Source of the DNA: Tachypleus tridentatus
Taxonomy: Eukaryota > Arthropoda > Merostomata > Xiphosura > Limulidae
DNA length: 64,000 nt
NCBI RefSeq assembly: GCF_004210375.1
Contig: NC_134825.1
Coordinates: 66,083,558 to 66,147,557, forward strand
Direction: 5' to 3'
This document shows positions 16,201 through 27,100 of the stretch, one piece after another. The number at the start of each line of letters is the position of its first letter. The first letter of the stretch is position 1. The position numbers and the translations under genes were made by a program. The notes under the pieces are model-generated. The model had not been told where the DNA came from, made no database searches, and saw nothing but the letters and a program-made list of their open reading frames with translations.

Positions 16201-16204
16201 CCAT
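1294..16204 (-). CDS. DDX19: DDX19/DBP5-type DEAD-box RNA helicase, N-terminal exons (partial gene)
   Basis: DDX19/DBP5 is an ATP-dependent RNA helicase that remodels mRNPs at the cytoplasmic face of the nuclear pore. Four minus-strand coding exons join in frame: 16204-16142 (residues 1-21, ATG at 16204), 8129-8045 (22-49), 6894-6756 (51-95) and 1386-1294 (97-126), with codons 50, 96 and 127 split by introns. The exons encode an acidic N-terminal tail, then DPNSPLYSVKSFEEL, which is diagnostic of DDX19, then the Q-motif region GVYAMGF..PSKIQE (F91, Gln116). All introns are GT-AG; the second donor is the weak gttggt. The Walker A motif, the DEAD box and all later motifs are absent and should lie left of position 1. 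Exon 3 has two in-frame acceptors 12 nt apart (exon start 6894 or 6882). The protein start resembles human DDX19 (MAxxxWA...DEQE). Family identity is strong; nothing shows whether the gene has paralogues. Confidence 0.9.
1387..6755. other. DDX19 intron with unidentified, purine-rich repeat-like sequence
   Basis: About 5.4 kb of intron. Roughly 2150-4400 has a different texture from its surroundings: long purine-rich stretches on the plus strand and short open frames that match nothing I recognise. It contains one foldback repeat, listed separately. From 4400 to 6755 I see only AT-rich sequence. Confidence 0.4.
3225..3396 (+). repeat. Foldback repeat family, copy 1
   Basis: The left part reads cttcttaggtcatcttcagg and is followed by an imperfect inverted copy (gaactaagaaggttgtaatg). 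The right part is the outer arm shared with other copies in this window: agtgttaatacccacacc, then caagtgggtttctcgtcatc. Related copies are at about 16952-17087, 25693-25960 and 51545-51730. No coding potential; this looks like a non-autonomous foldback or MITE-like element. Confidence 0.75.
8330..8700 (+). mobile_element. Possible LINE endonuclease-domain fragment
   Basis: An open stretch at about 8440-8605 reads ELKPGIKFCVSEPQDSK and ends in a VCVLRYRPPFG-like motif. This resembles the (V)GVxYRPP segment of apurinic-type endonucleases in CR1/Jockey-like LINEs. It lies in the first DDX19 intron, antisense to the gene. The frame breaks at 8605. The match is short, so this is tentative. Confidence 0.35.
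9493..11470 (+). mobile_element. Decayed Tigger/pogo DNA transposon (TIGD1-like)
   Basis: The transposase is recognisable in pieces. A helix-turn-helix segment (RRFDVRRKLSCIAETLRL, about 9880-9945) comes first. A middle part around 10080-10180 includes FKKIIDEWGYNPEQGF. Next is a DDE-type core with WMTKSIFQDWFINFF, KVLLISDN and LMDQGVISNFKRYY (about 10315-10560). A C-terminal part (10643-10888) contains KLWNEIKKLIINGVWKNM and ends with an acidic tail. Frames are broken by several stops and shifts. The left end, cagtttgcccttgcattac at 9493, follows a TA and resembles a Tigger inverted repeat. The right end near 11470 (gtacgaggggggtgaatgta) is a weak match, so that boundary is approximate. It lies in the first DDX19 intron. 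Confidence 0.8.
12240..14230 (-). mobile_element. Decayed CR1/Jockey-like LINE reverse transcriptase
   Basis: Minus strand, read from high to low coordinate. 14216-13941 encodes the finger region of a non-LTR reverse transcriptase: VLKNHKASDPNNIYTTVLKE, then CEPLATIF.MSLSSWQVP and LFKEGDTSCPNNYRPISF. Further down, broken frames give NGVYLNWINVTRGVP around 13690-13620 and KDLGVVVDQ around 13390, followed by C-terminal LINE sequence to about 12830. A partial second copy of the 3' part lies at about 12260-12350: the phrase ataacctgaaacacctcaa occurs both there and near 13081. The 5' endonuclease region is missing or unrecognisable. Confidence 0.8.
14231..16141. other. DDX19 intron 1, no recognised element
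   Basis: AT-rich. 14280-14900 may be a more decayed upstream part of the neighbouring LINE, but no motif is readable. Nothing is recognised from 14900 to 16141. Confidence 0.4.
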
Positions 16205-16314
16205 TTCACTTAATAATAAACCTGATGAAACTACACTTTTTAAATTTTTATGTCAAAAATATATGACTATATTTATAAGTTTGCATTAATAGTTAATGAA
16301 ACATACATTTCTAT

Positions 16315-16328
16315 AGCGCCCTCTGTCA
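16315..16328. promoter_or_regulatory. CTCF-core-like motif upstream of DDX19
   Basis: The plus strand reads agcgccctctgtca. Its reverse complement contains AGAGGGCGCT, the core of the CTCF motif. It lies about 110 bp upstream of the DDX19 start codon, where a promoter or 5' UTR would be expected. A single motif match in AT-rich DNA; function is inference. Confidence 0.25.
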
Positions 16329-16951
16329 ACTATAAAAATTACAATAAATAATAAATAAATAACTTCAATTTTACACTTCTTTTGCACAACTGTAAAATAT
16401 TTCTATTAGGTATTTAAAACATTTAAGGAAAAACGAATATTGACATATAAACTGAAATTTAAGTTCAGACCTCTAATTTACCTATGCTGAATATCCTGCA
16501 TTAATAATTAATATAATTATTTTATGCATATATTTCTCAAGTAATTGCATTATTCAAACCGACAAATTTATAAACAATAAATTTTATACTTACAACCTCT
16601 TATATCTTGCCTACGATAGCTCAGTAAAACATCAGGCTTCGATACCAGAGGTGGAGCACAGTTAATCTACTGCTTTAAAATTGCGCTTAAGAGTAATCAA
16701 ACAAAACTCTCATATATTGATTTATATGTCTAATTTCGGAATTTTATTTTTTGAGATTTAATAATAGTATGAAATATTGCAGATATAAAGTATCAGCAAA
16801 ACTTTCATCTTTGTATTTTATTACAGGAGTATGGTAGTTCAGATTTAATTATTCTGATTCAACTTATCAAACGAAAATATTTTCGTTAATGAACTATCTA
16901 CTACAGTTATAACCGTCCTGCTTTCGTTATAAAGGGTTGTTTGTATTTTAC

Positions 16952-17087
16952 CATAACCGGTTGTAAACTTGAAGATGACCTAGGAAGGTCACAACGTTTT
17001 TCTTTCCTCTCCTTATTAGTAAAAGTGTTAATACCCATACCAGCCGTTCTGAGATAAATTTTTATTTCAAGTGGGTTTCTCGTCATC
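16952..17087 (+). repeat. Foldback repeat family, copy 2 (right half)
   Basis: Contains aacttgaagatgacctagga, then ggtcacaacgtt, agtgttaatacccatacc and the outer arm caagtgggtttctcgtcatc. The left half is missing, so this copy is truncated. It lies between the DDX19 start and the mariner element. Confidence 0.75.
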
Positions 17088-18099
17088 AAGAAATCCAGTA
17101 ATTGTGCATGGTTTGTGTCTACACAGATTAAAATCCTGAAAACTTTTTGCTCCAGTTCATTTGAACAATAAATGGTACTTAAAATAAACCCCTGTTGGGA
17201 AGGCAAGTTTCGAGTATGTGTTGTAAAAAATTTTAACGACATAACAACAGAAACACGCACTCTCGGAAATTTTAACATATCGAAGAAAAGCACGTCTCTG
17301 ATACTGAGTCGTAATCGACTAAACTGGAGATTGTGTAACCTCAGAATGGAAGTAAATAGGTTCCCATATGACCAACAGTCAGGTCAGTCACAGGTTCACT
17401 GCAAGTGAAAAAGAGAGAACATATGTTGAGTTCGTAAATATGATAATTCATATGGATTTATCTTTACAAAAGCAACACAAAAGTTATATTCACAAGCCTC
17501 TTCCTAGGAATACAAACTAACGAAAGAGCACCTCTCAAAAGCTGTGCGAGCTGTATTTAGTACATGCAATGTGGAAGAGTGTCATTTACATTGGACAAAG
17601 TATATATCTACATAAGTGTGGGGTTGCTAAATAATATCACTTAATGTCAATAATTATGTAAAAACACCACAGTCAGTTCAATAGACGGCTGTTAAAACAA
17701 ATCAATTCTTGTAATCACAGAAGAACTTCTACTAAAGTAATATTTTTCTAAAGATAATATATGTATGAAGGCCTTGAAGACTCAGATAAACCATGAATAA
17801 CCAAGATGAGAGGGGCTTTGTAGTTTCCTTGATCGGTTTTCTATATTACAAATAGACCCGCTACAGTGGAAAATTGTTTAATAGCTTAGGGGACAAAAAT
17901 CCGTTTTTTCTTCACTAAAAATGCAACAAATGATGCTCAAAACTAGTCACTGGTTCTGTTACTTGTTTTTTCATGAAGATTTCAGCCTATTCCGCAAATG
18001 GAGTTGTCTAACTAACTGATGTATTTGAGCTGTATTGCGGGTATTAGTCGTATGAGCAGTGCTTTTTCTTTTTTTGGAAAAAGTGGTGATACTCATATA
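17088..18099. other. Intergenic sequence, nothing recognised
   Basis: Two overlapping open frames on opposite strands (17293-16907 and 17172-17408) have no recognisable motif. One runs straight through the foldback repeat, so neither is called a gene. Confidence 0.4.
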
Positions 18100-19332
18100 C
18101 AGGGTGTTCATAAAGTAAGTATTTATTTCGGTAAATTACTTATTTTTATTTATGAAGATGAATGTAAAAGAGCGTGTGATGGTTGTAAAATTACGTATTA
18201 TGGGAAAGAAATCAGATAGGAGTTTGAAAGAAAATTTAACAGGCTTTGTTCTACAAAAAAACAAAAAAAACAACAACACGTAAATTGCTTAATAAATTCA
18301 AAATAACAGGATTTGTTTATTATGTGCCATTATCTGGACACCCATATGCCTCTGAGCATGTTGTGAATGCAGTAACAAATGTTATGGATGAAGACCCAGG
18401 TATGTTAATTCGCACTGCATCATGTAGAATTGGAATACTCAATTCAACTATCCACAAAATTTTGAAATTGCACTTGAACAAGAAAAACTACCCTCTTCAT
18501 GTTTTACATGACTTGCATGAAGAGGATTATCCACAGTTAAGTGTAATGTGTGCTAATCTCATTGAACACATTCAAACAGAAAATTTAATGAACCACATTG
18601 TGAAAAGGTTAATGTGAGTGTGTGTTTTCTTATAACAAAGCTATATCGGGCTATTTGCTGAACCCACCGAGGGGAATCGAACTTTTGACTTTAGCGTTGT
18701 AAATCCGTAGACTTACCGCTCTACTAGCTGGGGGCGGAAAGGTTAATCTTCATAATTGTCGCATATGAGCTGATGAGAAGCCACTCCTAACGTTAATATC
18801 TGGTTAGGTATGACAAAATCTAAGATTTATTAGCCCTTTTTATTTGCTGAAGCTACAATTACGGGCGTTATTTATCTGGAAATGCTTCAGCAATTCCTAG
18901 AAACACAACTTTATCGTACACAACTATCTTTCAAAAAGAAAGAGAGCCTTGTCATCATGTAATAATTATTCGGGAATACCTGAATGAATGATTTCGAAAT
19001 CGATGGATCGGACGTAAAGGAAACAGGCCACGAACAGTTCGATCTCGAGATCTAATACCCTTCGATATTTTTTTGCATGGAACTTTATCAAAATAATTGT
19101 CTATCAAACGATAGACATATTGTAACAGCTATTAAAAATAACCACTGAAATTCTCCAAAATGTGTTTTCCAATGCTGCTGACAGATCCGAGCTCTGTAGA
19201 GACACTGATGGTGCTCATGTAGAACCATTTTCATTAGTATTCATTGAATGTATGCGTTCTATCGTGATAAGCTTGAATTTTACCTATTATCGATGTTTTT
19301 GCAGAAATAGATACTGACTTTACATACACCTT
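18100..19332 (+). mobile_element. Mariner/Tc1-superfamily transposon with broken transposase
   Basis: The left end is cagggtgttcataaagta. The right end, around 19315-19332, reads gactttacatacacctta, an imperfect inverted match. The transposase starts near 18150 and carries an N-terminal helix-turn-helix region in broken frames. Next come the segments HVVNAVTNVMDEDPG and RTASCRIGI.NSTIHKILK (18330-18470). The catalytic part is heavily decayed but ordered: VNLHNCRI, then FAEATITGVIYLEMLQQF, then R.YLNE..RNRWIGR and finally CRDTDGAHVE (to about 19225). A SINE splits it at 18614-18737. Clearly inactive. Confidence 0.8.
18614..18737 (-). mobile_element. tRNA-derived SINE (family B) inserted in the mariner transposase
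   Basis: On the minus strand the head reads agctagtagagcggtaagtc, followed by a B-box-like gttcgattcccct. The tail module is aatagcccgatatagctttg, followed by a CA-rich end. It is flanked by the 10-bp direct repeat aaaggttaat (18604-18613 and 18738-18747), a target-site duplication expected for LINE-mobilised SINEs. Removing it rejoins the interrupted transposase reading. Confidence 0.85.
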
Positions 19333-19499
19333 ATATGTAAGAAATTAAGAGATGAAATCATACTGAATCATATTTTTTACAGAAAATTCCAAATTTTCAT
19401 CATATTCTCATCTGATGCAATATTCCAACTTCGTTCCTTGGTTTTTGATGTCTGCTACTGAATGACCTTTTCGGAGCAATCATGACTCTACATACCTTT

Positions 19500-20330
19500 T
19501 TTGGTCAAAGTGTGGAATGGGTGGTTCAACAGGTTTTAAAAAAACAGTTGTGCCGAAATAGTTTCTGCCATCAAAGAAACTTTGGTTGAGATGGCAATCA
19601 CATTCTTATGCAAAACCCCTCATTCTCATTCCCTGAAAGAAATGGGAATGGAACTCAGAGCATGTTTCAAATGTTGCAATTCTCCTAGAAATGTCTTTTC
19701 AATCAGTAACTGATGAAAGCTACAAATCGTATCTCTTTAATTTAGCTGAAGTTTTAGTGATAATTTTCTGATCTCCATCTCACCAAATGTTAAATGAGTA
19801 TAAACGTTTCCAGGCCAATGTTTTTTATCACGCACATTTGTACATTGTGCTATAACACCATTTTCACTCTCAAGCAACCTGTTATCGATCCATTTTGGAA
19901 GGGTTTTTTTAAAAAAACTTCAATATTAATTTGAGGATTCTTTTTGCAATCTTTGTGGTGAAGTGAAACTCCCAGAAAGTGAAGATTTTCGGTGGCTTCA
20001 GCGACATTTTTATAATATTGGGCCTGGAATAATAAGTCTTTCTTCAAACATTTGTACATGAGCTTCTATCTTTTGATCAGCCTTGTACAAGTCTATATTA
20101 TGCTGTTGTAAGTCCAAACTTAATTCAGATAATTCTTGGAGAACATCAGTTATCAACCCTAGATCCAATAGAAATTCTGCGCTTGTAATTTTTCGCTATA
20201 AGCTGTCATTGCTATTTTTTGTCTCTTGTTGAATCATGCTCTCTTCAAAATGTTGCACTAACCCTTCATATTTTTCCAAAACAGCTAAATTGGCCATGAA
20301 GTGCCATCTGTGATTAGTATAGTGCTACCC
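19500..20330 (-). pseudogene. hAT-family transposase pseudogene (KIAA1586/ZMYM-like)
   Basis: Read from high to low coordinate in shifting frames. Around 20300 it reads RWHFMANLAVLEKYEGLVQH. Near 20190-20040 it has EFLLDLGLITDVLQELSEL, then SLDLQQHNIDLYKADQKIEA and HVQMFEERL. 20059-19850 continues in another frame with YYKNVAEATENLHFLGVSLH. Near 19790 there is a TFGEMEI-type segment. This order matches the middle of hAT-derived proteins of the KIAA1586-like type. At least two frameshifts and several stops make it non-functional. No terminal repeats were found. Confidence 0.7.
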
Positions 20331-20574
20331 AATTACAGAAGAAAATTTGTTTTTCATAAGTCTCTTTACTCTTGTTCCTCACATTTTTGGCTGCATCATC
20401 ATATATCACACAAAGTAAATAACTTTTCAGGTAGTATTCACTCATTCTGTAAGACTGACAACAATCAAGTAAAGAATCAAAACTTTCTTACACAGTAACA
20501 TTTTCAAGTTTGATCAAGTCCAAAAATAAGTTTACCTGCGATGAACGTTAATTCCAAACAATATAAATATCAAG

Positions 20575-20645
20575 GACAAGCATTTTTTTTGACGGGGCTT
20601 CAAAACCGTGACCCTCAGATTGCGAGTTACGTAGATAGAATAAAC
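20575..20645 (-). mobile_element. SINE family A, 5' (tRNA-like) fragment
   Basis: The minus strand reads gtaactcgcaatctgagggt, then a decayed B box (cacggttttgaagcccc) and atgcttgtcc. This matches the head of the SINE at 20970-21249. The body and tail are missing. Confidence 0.65.
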
Positions 20646-20767
20646 ACAGATGACTCCAAGAGTGGCAAAGCATTCTGATAATGTGGCTATCTGTGAGAGC
20701 TCAAACATATCCTCAATTTACAAACAGTAGAGTGCTGTCAGAAACAAAATTAATATATCGCAAACAA

Positions 20768-20880
20768 TTTTGCCATAGTTGTTCGAGGGCTAATTCTGCG
20801 AACTGCTCTCAAATTTAAAAGTAATATACCAAATAGAAAGCAGCTAGCCAACACCACTCACTACTGTCAACTCTTGGGCT
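20768..20880 (-). mobile_element. SINE family A, 3' fragment
   Basis: The minus strand reads agcccaagagttgacagtag, then gttggctagctgc and aattagccctcgaacaac. This matches the 3' half of the SINE at 20970-21249 in opposite orientation. Because the head fragment at 20575-20645 lies on the wrong side, these are two separate truncated insertions. Confidence 0.7.
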
Positions 20881-20904
20881 GTTTTTTTTTTTTATACAAA
20901 CAAG

Positions 20905-20969
20905 CTCCCCAGAGGTACAGTGGCATTTCTACGAACTTATACCGCTAGAAAACGGGCTTTGGTACCTAT
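20905..20969 (+). mobile_element. SINE family C head fragment
   Basis: Reads ggtacagtggcatttctacg, then cttataccgctagaaaac and ggtacc. This matches the tRNA-like head of the minus-strand SINE at 60673-60803. It joins directly to the start of a family A SINE at 20970, giving a dimeric or chimeric arrangement. Confidence 0.6.
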
Positions 20970-21249
20970 GGCCCGGCATGGCCAAGTGTGTTAAGGCATT
21001 CGACTAGTAATCCGAGGGTCGCGGGTTCGAATCTCGATCACACAAAACATGCTCGCCCTTTCAGCCGTGAGGGCGTTATAAAATTACGATCAATCCCACT
21101 ATTCGTTGGTAAAAGAGTAGCCCAAGAGTTGGCGGTGGGTGGTGATGACTAGCTGCCTTCCCTCTAGTCTTACACTGCTAAATTAGGGACGGCTAGCACA
21201 AATAGCCCTCGAGTAGCTTTGTGCGAAATTCAAAAACAAACAAAAAAAA
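20970..21249 (+). mobile_element. tRNA-derived SINE (family A), nearly full length
   Basis: A tRNA-like head starts ggcccggcatggccaagtgt and has an A box (tggccaagtg). The B box ggttcgaatct is at 21024-21034; these are internal RNA polymerase III promoter elements. The body contains gagttggcggtgggtggtga and ttagggacggctagcac. The tail module is aatagccctcgagtagcttt, followed by an A-rich CAAA end. A related copy is at 63401-63659. The head resembles a tRNA-Thr-like sequence, but it is not a functional tRNA gene. Confidence 0.85.
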
Positions 21250-21711
21250 TGATTTCCAAATAATTTAAACAAGGAAAAAATATAACTGAAAGAACCTTGT
21301 GATAGAGGCTCTAAAGATTGGACACAAAGGTTCTTTTTTGAGGCTCTCAGGGATGATTGAAATAATTCACTTGAAAACTGGTATTATATAGATATATAAT
21401 ATCTATAGATATAGGTAAGATATAGATATATTCCATACCAATAATCAAAATTGAGTTTTTCAAAAATTGTAAGCCTGAACTACCAAACATATGGGTCAAA
21501 TGGATTTGCAACTTTCAGGGCTGGATAGATGGATTTAATGAAAACTGGTACGGTTAAACAAAAGATCATTCAAAATAAGAAGCTTCTTTTAGATGTTCAA
21601 TATTTTCATATTGATAACCTAAATGGTGGATCAGCAGGTGTTTAAGTAGCTTTTAAAACTGGCTTCACATACTAAAAACTTGGTAATATGTAAATTATTA
21701 ATTGTTTTTTG

Positions 21712-22076
21712 TGAATTTTCTTGAGTAATATACTAGTAATTATAATTTGTAGGCACAAAATATAATAAAAATATTGTTAACTGAGCATACAATTTTAAAT
21801 ATTGAGCATTAATGTAATTGTACAAGAAATAATAAAAAAGATCAGAAGCACTTTTTTTATCTATCTATTATTTTTGAAAATATAGGTACAAAGAATTTTG
21901 AATTTTCTCGAGTAATGTACTAGTAATTATAATTTGAAGGCACAAAATAATAAAAATATTGTTAACTGAGCATACAATTAAATACTGAAGGTTAATGTAA
22001 TTGCATAAGAAATAACACAAAAGAACAGAAACTTTTTTATCTATTATTTTTGAAGATATAAATACAAAGAACAAAA
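21712..22076. repeat. Tandem duplication, unit about 188 bp, two copies
   Basis: Copy 1 is about 21712-21899 and copy 2 about 21900-22076. Both share tactagtaattataatttg, then ttgttaactgagcatacaat, and end near a tctattatttttgaa segment. Small indels separate them. No coding sequence. Confidence 0.8.
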
Positions 22077-22547
22077 GTATTGTTATTTGATTCAGTGTAA
22101 AATATCTTTTTTTGTCAATGCTAGTGTAATAAAAACATTTTTCTATATAAATTTCATTACAAAAATAGTATAACCTATTTCATTCCCATTATATGCAAAA
22201 AATGCTTATTCCACAAAATATACTATTCAGAAACATATTTATGTTGGAATCTCTTAGAAATATCTTTTTAATTCATCTTTGAACCAGCTTTACTATTTTA
22301 CATCTATTTTAAAAACAGACATCCTATAGAAAGCTACAGCATCTTTGCAAGTTCCTATATAAGAATTATGTTCCTCAGTTACATTTTAACAAGAATGTCA
22401 TTTTCAAAATGCAGCATTAATGTCAAGGCAGATCTAAAACAAATAATACAGTAATAAACCTACAAAATTTTACAAGATTCAAAGATTTATTTTATTACAA
22501 GTTACAATTTTTATAGTAAGGAAGAATATTTTTTTTTATATAGGCAC

Positions 22548-22660
22548 AACATTTCGATCACTGGAACAATAATTTTCAAGTACATAAGTTTTAATTATTA
22601 AATTTTTTGTACTTGAGGATGATTGCACTAGCGATTGATACATCATAACTGTTCTTAAAA
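22548..22660. repeat. Short foldback repeat
   Basis: The left arm contains aacatttcgatcactggaac and ends in ttcaagtac. The right arm starts gtacttgaggatgattgcac and ends in an imperfect inverse of the left outer part. Total about 110 bp. A different family from the foldback copies at 25.7 and 51.5 kb. Confidence 0.5.
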
Positions 22661-24147
22661 AAATATTGTCCCTTGCTATTAAAATTGTACATTGTTATAA
22701 ACTAATGCTTATAATCAAAAAGTGAATTCAAAACAAAACTATTTAATCAAAGTTTTGCTTAGCATACAACAACACCTGGTAATAATGATGTTAGAAACAT
22801 AAGTAGGTTCAAATAATCAGTTTAATATAAAAATATGAGTCTATAGTCAAAGCACTTCCAAAAGGTGGACCTTTCTTATTCAGGGAAAAACTTGGCAAGA
22901 CAAAATAAACTGGAAACATTTGATTTTAGTTGAACTTGAGACCCTTGAAAAATGAAAACAAACAAACAAAACTACCCACCAATTCTGTTCCTATCAGCAT
23001 TTTTGGTCAAAGTACCTCATCTTTTTTAATAGTGAACCAATAAAGAAAAAAATTATTACAGTTCCAATATTTTACACACTTCTTCTGAGAAGTTTTGGAC
23101 TAATTAGCTATTGTTTCATTAGTGCATGCAAATAATTGTTTTAGAGCTATTTGTTAATTTGACTCAAAACCTGATGGTATATAACTAATATTAAATTGTG
23201 TCATAAATTGACTAGATGTAACTCAATCTGCAATCACAACCATTTTACAGTTTTAAAAAAAATGCAACAGGTGCTCAATAATCAGTTCCTCAGAGTTTAA
23301 GCCTAAAGCATCAGAATCTCAGTAACTTTAATAATTTTTTTATTTCTAGAAACTTTAGGTCAAATTTGGAGTTCCAAATTATGCAAGTCACTTAGAAGAT
23401 TTAATTTTTTTGACAACTGATAAGGAAGCAGAATTGAGTCCAGTTATTGTTGAGTATCAGTTACACTAGGTATTTTATGTTTAAATTAATTTCAGAACTA
23501 AAACATATTTTTTACCCTTCCAAAATATTTCGTTTCTTATCAAGTATCAGAGAAGCATGGTAGCAAAACAACCAGGCAGAATTATGTTTAGCAGCAAAGG
23601 ATAAAACTGTTTACACTATAAGCCTTAATTTATGAGTTAAATACAGCACAATTTACAGTTCTGAATAAGCATTGAACTTATAAGGATTTAGTTATGAGTA
23701 TATTCATGTATAGAGTTTAGTTATTTACTTTACTACAAATTATTTTCACCATCAAACTGTCTGATAATTCTTTAAGGGAGATAAACTGACTTCTTCAAAC
23801 CATAAACAATTAATTGGCTTTACATGTAAATACTTTCAAATTATTTATTTTATTTTGTCTAAAAATATAGTTATTCTTCATAAAACAATATAAAAAACTA
23901 TACCCACACAAAATGGTGAGACCATGGTCAGATTTATGTAAATTCAACCATGTTTATGTAGCATAAAAGCTCATTTTTCCATAAAAATATGCATTATTTG
24001 GTGGAATGCTATGGGAATATTATAAAAAAATGTGCAAAAATACCCTCAATTTACATAGGTTCAACAAAACATTGTGCCTTATTTCTCCAATGAATGTTCT
24101 GTAACATGCCAGTGTCTTCACTTCTAGTAAAACACTGGATCTTATTA
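22661..24147. other. Intergenic and carrier 3' UTR region
   Basis: AT-rich. The 3' UTR of the minus-strand carrier gene must lie below 24148. Candidate AATAAA-type signals occur near 23840 on the minus strand, but the cleavage site cannot be chosen from sequence alone. Nothing else is recognised. Confidence 0.4.
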
Positions 24148-27100
24148 TTAAAGTCCTCCACCTCCTGCTGACTCATCCCTGAGAACATACACTCGGTAAA
24201 ATTTATTCATTTGCTCCAAGAAGATGAAAGTTAGCACTGTATGTGGACCAAGACGAGCATAATATGGAGTAAATCCTTTCCAAAGACTGAACAAGCCTTC
24301 ATTCCTTATAACTTTCGTTAAGACATCCTATAATCCCCCCAAGGAGGGAGAAAACAAATCTAAATTAATGTTTTTCCTTACTCAAAAATATACAACATCA
24401 GAATGAAAACAGATACATCATAAACAATAACTAAAAATCTATTAGGTTCAAGACACCAAAAAAATCTCACTACTCTTAAATGAATATTTAATTTTTTTAA
24501 TGCCAGAGTACAAAAGATGAAAACCACCAAATAAATGTAGAAAGAAATCTACAAATTTATTTATGAATATTACACACAACAATTATGATAATTTTAACAT
24601 TTAAAGGAAAGAGCATAGAAAATGCATTTCTTTACATGATATTGTAAAACAAGACATATTGTGGAGGGAAGGGGGTAAACAGTTATACTCCCACTTTTCT
24701 GTGGGATATAGTATACATATGATATTCACAGATGTTTTTTGCCCACCCAACTCACCCAGATTTTGTCCCAAATCCTACCCATAACACAATTATATAAATC
24801 ACATATCTCACTAACATGATGAAAAGCATCACTGCTTTTCAAGTTTATACCATTTAAATATAAAGATATTTACTTTCCTGAAAAGTATAATCAAATGTTT
24901 TTAAATTTATAATCATCTATTTCTTTTCATTTTCTCATAACAATATGGAAAAATAAAAATGAAATTTTAGTTCCACAATGATTCATTATTATAGTCTGAA
25001 GTATGATCACATTCCCACTAACAAATTGGCAATAGTCCTTTTGCTAACAACTGCAAAACTTGTATAAAACATATTAATTCCGAATTTTAAAAACAATCAC
25101 ATTTTGCAAATTCATTTCTTTGCACATAAAAAAAATACAGACAGGAATAAGTAATAACAATATAGTTTCAATAAATTCAGTACAGGGTATACAAAATTTA
25201 ACACTTGTTTTCTTAAATCACTCCAATTTCAAATTTTATCAGCTAGGCAAATCTATGAATACTGATATTCCTACTAAAATATAAATTTGGTAAAAAATGG
25301 TTTTATGAAAAACATTTCTCTAACGTGGTTTATATTCCTCATCTAATGATTTAATTGACAATCACCACGATATTGCACTTTTGAGTCAATTAAAAGTAGG
25401 TAAAACACTTAATTTCTTCTGACACTGATGTTTCATGTTTGAAGAATACTGATACACTTTCTTTAAATATGCTTTTACATTTAAATACAAAGACGCACAC
25501 TACGTACCAATGCACCACGATACTCAGGTTTTCCATCTATTATCTTCATATTCTGAATTCTAAAAATGAAAATTACATAAAGCCTGTTATATATAAATCC
25601 TTCTTTTTTATATTACTTAATATCACAATATCAAACACTTAAAAGCTGTGTAAGCTTTCTATATATGATGGAACAACCTTTGTGAAATAATTCATGATGA
25701 TCAGAAACCTGCTTGAAATAAAAATGCATTCTCAAGATGGCTAGTATGGCTATTAAAACTTTAAAATAAAGTACAGAACAATGTTTCGACCTTCTTAAGT
25801 CATCTTCAGGTTAACAAAGAGGGTTTGCAAACTCTCTTTGTTAACTTGAGGATGACCTAAGAAAGATGAAATGTTCTGTTCATTATTTTAATTAAAGTTT
25901 TAATACCTATATCAGCCATCTTGAAAATACAATTTTTATGAAAGTTTAGCTAATTTCTTTATAAAATTAATAAAAGAAACATTTTCAAAAACTAATTACA
26001 ATGTTATTAAATTTACATTTTCAAAACAAACAAAACTCCTAATTTTGTTTTTGCAAAGTTCTTACTTGTAATTACTAAAATATATATTGGATAAGTAACA
26101 TATCATATTGCAGCAGGCTCACAAAGTGATTGATTTTACTGCCTGTAGAAAAAAAAGAAGAGACTTTACCTTGTTTTGGCAATATCAACTGGCATGGATG
26201 CTGCAGTAGTAACAAGACCACTAATCATACTGGCAACAAAGTGGCATAAAATGTTGTCAACAAAATAACCTAAAAATATGATGTCTCTGATTAGGATGAG
26301 TTAGGTGCTTCACATTTTTTGTAGGTACATACAGAACTAGATAATTTTTAATTAGATACCTTAGGAGACAACCTCAAAATCTCTGCAAGAGCTCTTGGGT
26401 TGAAGATGTTACAACTAATCATTAATGTACAATTAACTGAGGATTATGTTTTGTGAAAGCTATTTGCTTTCTATTTCAAAAATACTGTTCATCTGTTCTT
26501 TAAAAATGTTCATCTTTTTTTCTTCAGTGCTTTAAGTGAATCATATGCTGCCCTTATAATAAGTTGAATGAATAAGAAAATACTTTACCTAGCTTATCAC
26601 AACCAATGCTGCTTTCTAGGCAAGTTCTTTACTTTTTTAAATCTAATTATTCCCATTTGATTTGCATTCCAGATAAATCTATTATAATGATATACTGTAT
26701 TTTGCCATTTGTATTTTTGTAACATTTTTGCTAGATGTACAACTTCATAAACTACAATAGGTGTGGGGTTTTTAAACCTTTGTCATATATTTTACCACCA
26801 TTTCAAATAATTTCTCGTCTGAATGAATACTTATTTATTTCTAGACAACTTAACACTTAGATTTTTAATCTTTTCAATTTTAAAACATCAAGATGGTTAA
26901 ATTCTAAGTTGTGGAAAAGTCCTACACTTACTTGTAGATAAAATAAATTGCTTGGCTTGTGAATAGGATGCCAACTGGGCAGCATTAACAACCATAGCCC
27001 GACCTATTGTAGGAATACAACCCTAGATGAAATAAACATAGTATGAACAACCCAGAAATACCCGGAAATAATAGGTAACATTAAATAGCACACTAACTCC

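Noticed and set aside
16907..17293. 128-codon minus-strand open frame
   Set aside because: Half of it reads through the foldback repeat, so it is not an independent gene.
20970..21060. Possible functional tRNA gene
   Set aside because: A and B boxes are present, but the acceptor stem does not pair and the sequence continues into a SINE body and A-rich tail.
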